From contig NZ_LGLW01000008.1 in NCBI RefSeq assembly GCF_013620795.1, positions 186,001-250,000 on the forward strand: DNA of 64,000 nt. The letters run 5' to 3'. The first letter of the stretch is position 1, and each line of letters starts with the position of its first letter. This DNA is from Pseudomonas sp. Q2-TVG4-2. GTDB taxonomy: Bacteria; Pseudomonadota; Gammaproteobacteria; Pseudomonadales; Pseudomonadaceae. The position numbers and the translations under genes are program-made. A model generated the notes under the pieces. The model made no database searches. It had not been told where the DNA came from and saw only the letters and a list, made by a program, of their open reading frames with translations. Below are positions 57,931-64,000 of the stretch, piece by piece.

Positions 57931-60156
57931 ATGTCCACCCGCTCGAAGATTATCTACACCTTCACCGACGAAGCCCCGGCGCTGGCCACTTATTCGCTTC
58001 TGCCTATTGTAGAAGCCTTTGCCGCCTCCGCTGACATCGCCGTCGAAACACGTGACATCTCTCTTGCAGGGCGCATTCTTGCAAGCTTTGCTGATCAACT
58101 GGACGCCGATAAGGCAATTGATGATGACCTGGCGAAACTCGCAGAGCTGACCGTTCAGCCAGACGCGAACATCATTAAGCTTCCGAACATCAGCGCCTCG
58201 GTTCCTCAGCTCAAGGCCGCCATTGCCGAGCTACAAGCCCTTGGTTACAACATCCCCAACTACCCCGAAGATCCGCAGACCGATGCGGAAAAAGAAGCAC
58301 GCGCGCGTTACAGCAAGGTCCTCGGCAGCGCCGTGAACCCAGTGTTGCGTGAAGGCAACTCCGACCGACGCGCACCCGCTGCAGTAAAAGCCTTTGCCCG
58401 TAAGCATCCGCATTCCATGGGCGAATGGAGCAAGGCCTCACAGTCCCATGCTGACTACATGCGTGGCGGCGACTTCTTCTCCAGCGAACAGTCCATCACC
58501 ATGGAAAACGCTGGCGACGTTCGCATCGAATTCGTAGGCAAAGACGGTCAAGTCGAGCTCAAGAAGCAAATCGCCCTGCAGCAAGGGGAAGTGCTCGACG
58601 GCATGTTTATGAGCTGCAAGAAGCTCCGCGCGTTCTTCGAGGAAACGCTGCAGGATTGCAAGGAGACCGGCGTGATGTGGTCCCTGCACGTAAAAGCCAC
58701 GATGATGAAAATTTCCCACCCGATCGTATTCGGCCACGCCGTAAGCGTCTATTACAAGGACGTGTTCGACAAGTACGGCGATCTGTTCAAGGAGCTGGGT
58801 GTCAACCCGAACAACGGCCTGAGCAGCGTTTACGACAAGATCAAGTCGCTGCCGGATTCCCAGCAGGAAGAAATCCTTCAGGACATCCATGCGTGCTATG
58901 CCGGTCGCCCGGAAATGGCGATGGTTGACTCGGTCAAGGGCATCACCAACCTGCACATTCCAAGTGATGTGATTGTCGACGCCTCCATGCCGGCGATGAT
59001 CCGCAGTTCCGGTCAGATGTGGGGCAAGGACGGCAAGCTCAAGGACACCAAGGCCGTAATGCCGGAAAGCACCTACGCCCGCATCTACCAAGAGATGATC
59101 AACTTCTGCAAAACCAATGGTGCCTTTGATCCGACCACCATGGGCAGCGTGCCGAACGTCGGCCTGATGGCGCAGAAGGCTGAAGAATACGGCTCTCACG
59201 ATAAGACATTCGAAATGGCTGCCGACGGCACCATGCGTGTCGTACTCGCCGACGGCACCGTACTGATGCAGCACGAAGTGGAGAAAGGCGACATCTGGCG
59301 CGCCTGTCAGACCAAGGACGCCCCGATTCGTGACTGGGTCAAGCTGGCTGTTACCCGCGCTCGTCAATCGGACACCCCGGCCATTTTCTGGCTTGACCCC
59401 GAGCGCGCCCACGATCGTGAGCTTCAGAAGAAGGTCGAAGCCTACCTGCAGGAGCACGACCTGACTGGTCTGGATATCCGCATGATGGGCTACAACGAAG
59501 CGATCCGTATCAGCATGGAGCGTCTGATTCGTGGCCAAGACACCATCTCGGTGACCGGCAACGTGCTGCGCGATTACCTGACTGACCTGTTCCCGATCAT
59601 GGAATTGGGCACGTCGGCGAAAATGCTCTCGATCGTTCCGCTGATGGCCGGCGGTGGCATGTACGAAACCGGTGCCGGTGGCTCAGCACCCAAGCACGTA
59701 CAGCAGCTGATTGAAGAAAACCATCTGCGCTGGGATTCGCTCGGTGAGTTCCTGGCGCTGGCGGTATCGCTGGAAGAAACCGGGATCAAGACGGAGAACG
59801 TCAAAGCCAAGCTGCTCGGCAAAATGCTGGATGCGGCCACCGGCAAACTGCTCGACAACAACAAGTCTCCGTCACGCCGTACCGGCGAGCTGGACAACCG
59901 CGGCAGCCACTTCTATCTGGCGCTGTACTGGGCGCAGGAACTGGCAGCACAAACCGAAGACCTGGAGCTTCAGGCTTACTTTGCGCCACTGGCCAAACAG
60001 TTGAGCGACAACGAGCAGGTCATCGTCGCTGAGCTTGCCGAGGTTCAGGGCAAGGCGGTGGAGATCGGCGGTTACTACCGCTCCAACTCGGAGTTGACCA
60101 GCCAGGTCATGCGTCCGAGCGCGACCTTCAACGCCGCGCTCGCCTCGCTGGCCTGA
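57931..60156 (+). CDS. idh: Monomeric NADP-dependent isocitrate dehydrogenase
   Basis: A 741-residue enzyme of the monomeric IDH family, unrelated in length to Icd but catalysing the same reaction. Family blocks are [26 protein letters not shown] at the N-terminus, [20 protein letters not shown] (isocitrate binding), [32 protein letters not shown] and [31 protein letters not shown]. The length is standard. A terminator follows. Having both Icd and Idh is typical of Pseudomonas. Confidence 0.97.
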   Translation: MSTRSKIIYTFTDEAPALATYSLLPIVEAFAASADIAVETRDISLAGRILASFADQLDADKAIDDDLAKLAELTVQPDANIIKLPNISASVPQLKAAIAELQALGYNIPNYPEDPQTDAEKEARARYSKVLGSAVNPVLREGNSDRRAPAAVKAFARKHPHSMGEWSKASQSHADYMRGGDFFSSEQSITMENAGDVRIEFVGKDGQVELKKQIALQQGEVLDGMFMSCKKLRAFFEETLQDCKETGVMWSLHVKATMMKISHPIVFGHAVSVYYKDVFDKYGDLFKELGVNPNNGLSSVYDKIKSLPDSQQEEILQDIHACYAGRPEMAMVDSVKGITNLHIPSDVIVDASMPAMIRSSGQMWGKDGKLKDTKAVMPESTYARIYQEMINFCKTNGAFDPTTMGSVPNVGLMAQKAEEYGSHDKTFEMAADGTMRVVLADGTVLMQHEVEKGDIWRACQTKDAPIRDWVKLAVTRARQSDTPAIFWLDPERAHDRELQKKVEAYLQEHDLTGLDIRMMGYNEAIRISMERLIRGQDTISVTGNVLRDYLTDLFPIMELGTSAKMLSIVPLMAGGGMYETGAGGSAPKHVQQLIEENHLRWDSLGEFLALAVSLEETGIKTENVKAKLLGKMLDAATGKLLDNNKSPSRRTGELDNRGSHFYLALYWAQELAAQTEDLELQAYFAPLAKQLSDNEQVIVAELAEVQGKAVEIGGYYRSNSELTSQVMRPSATFNAALASLA

Positions 60157-60187
60157 GTCGTTCGGCGCTGAGTGGCGCTGTTGAATC

Positions 60188-60223
60188 GAAAACCCCGGCC
60201 TGGCGTCGGGGTTTTCTGTTTTC
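60188..60223 (+). terminator. Rho-independent terminator of idh
   Basis: GAAAACCCCG and CGGGGTTTTC around a 9-base loop, followed by TGTTTTC, 31 bases after the idh stop. Confidence 0.88.
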
Positions 60224-60269
60224 AATCAGGCTGATCGCTATCATCAACCTAGACAGGACAAACCCGAAC

Positions 60270-60710
60270 ATGACCTGGCATCCCCGCATTACGGTGGCCA
60301 CGATCGTCGAAACAGATGGCCGCTTCCTTATGGTTGAAGAATCGAAAGGGGGCCGGCTGGTGCTGAATCAGCCCGCAGGCCATCTCGAACCCGGTGAGAC
60401 GCTACGCCAGGCGGCTACGCGCGAAACGCTCGAAGAAACGGGATGGAACGTCGAGCTGAGCGGTGTGGTAGGGATCTATCTCTATACCGCACCGAGCAAT
60501 GGCGTGACCTATCAACGCACCTGCTTCGCAGCCAACGCGGTTCGCCACGACCCACAGCGAAAGCTCGATACGGGCATTGTCGGCACTCGCTGGATGACGC
60601 GTGATGAACTGGCGGCCCAGCCGGAACGCTGGCGCAGTGAGCTGATTCTGCGCTGCATTGAGGACTACCTCGCCGGGCCAACCTACGACCTCGCCGTCGT
60701 TCGCGACTAA
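60270..60710 (+). CDS. nudJ: NUDIX hydrolase NudJ (phosphatase-type)
   Basis: A 146-residue NUDIX protein with the box GHLEPGETLRQAATRETLEETGW (about residues 33-55; catalytic Glu residues in RETLEETG). NudJ hydrolyses nucleoside di- and triphosphates and thiamine pyrophosphate intermediates. The N-terminal RITVATIVETDGRFLMVEE and the following WNQPAGHL-type segment (LVLNQPAGHLE) fit NudJ. It is upstream of mnmA by 66 bases on the same strand, a conserved pair. Confidence 0.94.
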   Translation: MTWHPRITVATIVETDGRFLMVEESKGGRLVLNQPAGHLEPGETLRQAATRETLEETGWNVELSGVVGIYLYTAPSNGVTYQRTCFAANAVRHDPQRKLDTGIVGTRWMTRDELAAQPERWRSELILRCIEDYLAGPTYDLAVVRD

Positions 60711-60770
60711 TCCGCCTTAACCGCTGACTTGGTCAGCCTGTTAGAATTCGCCTTTTGCAGTCAGCCCTGA

Positions 60771-64000
<3,230 letters not shown>

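Noticed and set aside
58438..59538. Open frame of 366 codons on the minus strand inside idh
   Set aside because: Wholly inside a highly conserved enzyme gene; the reading is a G+C-skew shadow.

Overview
The window is a gene-dense stretch (roughly 60% G+C by eye) of a gammaproteobacterial chromosome, most likely Pseudomonas in the broad sense and probably the P. stutzeri/Stutzerimonas group. The reasons are the protein sequences (MucD, DadA-type, ClpA, FtsK, monomeric Idh) and the gene order tRNA-Ser, yccA, tusDCBE, ybiB, cysG, serS, crcB, rarA, lolA, ftsK, trxB, aat, bpt, infA, clpA, clpS, cspD, icd, idh, nudJ, mnmA, hflD, purB, which from memory closely follows the P. aeruginosa core. I saw no insertion sequence, prophage, CRISPR array or rRNA operon. 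The species assignment is inference.

Layout. 1-10.5 kb: small enzymes (GNAT, YkgJ, FKBP), an FAD amino-acid dehydrogenase behind a tandem glycine riboswitch, a large hybrid histidine kinase, the periplasmic protease MucD, a DUF2254 membrane protein and a HAD phosphatase. 10.6-14.5 kb: the most interesting locus, a bufferin-type RiPP operon (bufA precursor, bufB MNIO/DUF692 enzyme, bufC DUF2063 partner, bufD DoxX protein) divergent from an ECF sigma factor and its membrane-bound DUF1109/NrsF anti-sigma factor. Both transcription units carry the same promoter word, TGTAACC-N16-CGAACTA. 14.5-22 kb: LysE exporter with AraC regulator, a CANT1-like apyrase, a DUF1615 lipoprotein, a CPA1 antiporter, an ExoD protein, a KGG-repeat stress protein and a gene-poor kilobase. 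22-28.5 kb: a cyclohexanecarboxylate degradation operon (aliA-badH-badI-aliB-badR) without badK, followed by MFS and EamA transporters. 29.6-37.7 kb: an M24 peptidase, an XRE-cupin regulator and a dppABCDF-type peptide ABC importer, with a 9-bp inverted repeat as candidate operator. 37.7-64 kb: the conserved core block.

How the genes work together. The buf operon plus sigF-nrsF would form a metal-stress circuit: NrsF releases SigF, which transcribes itself and bufABCD, and the MNIO enzyme modifies cysteines of the secreted BufA peptide to bind copper. AliA, AliB, BadH and BadI convert cyclohexanecarboxylate to pimelyl-CoA except for one hydration step not encoded here. TusD, C, B and E pass sulfur on to tRNA thiolation by MnmA, which also lies in the window. 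Aat, Bpt, ClpS and ClpA form a complete N-degron tagging and unfolding set. Two non-homologous isocitrate dehydrogenases (icd, idh) are transcribed divergently.
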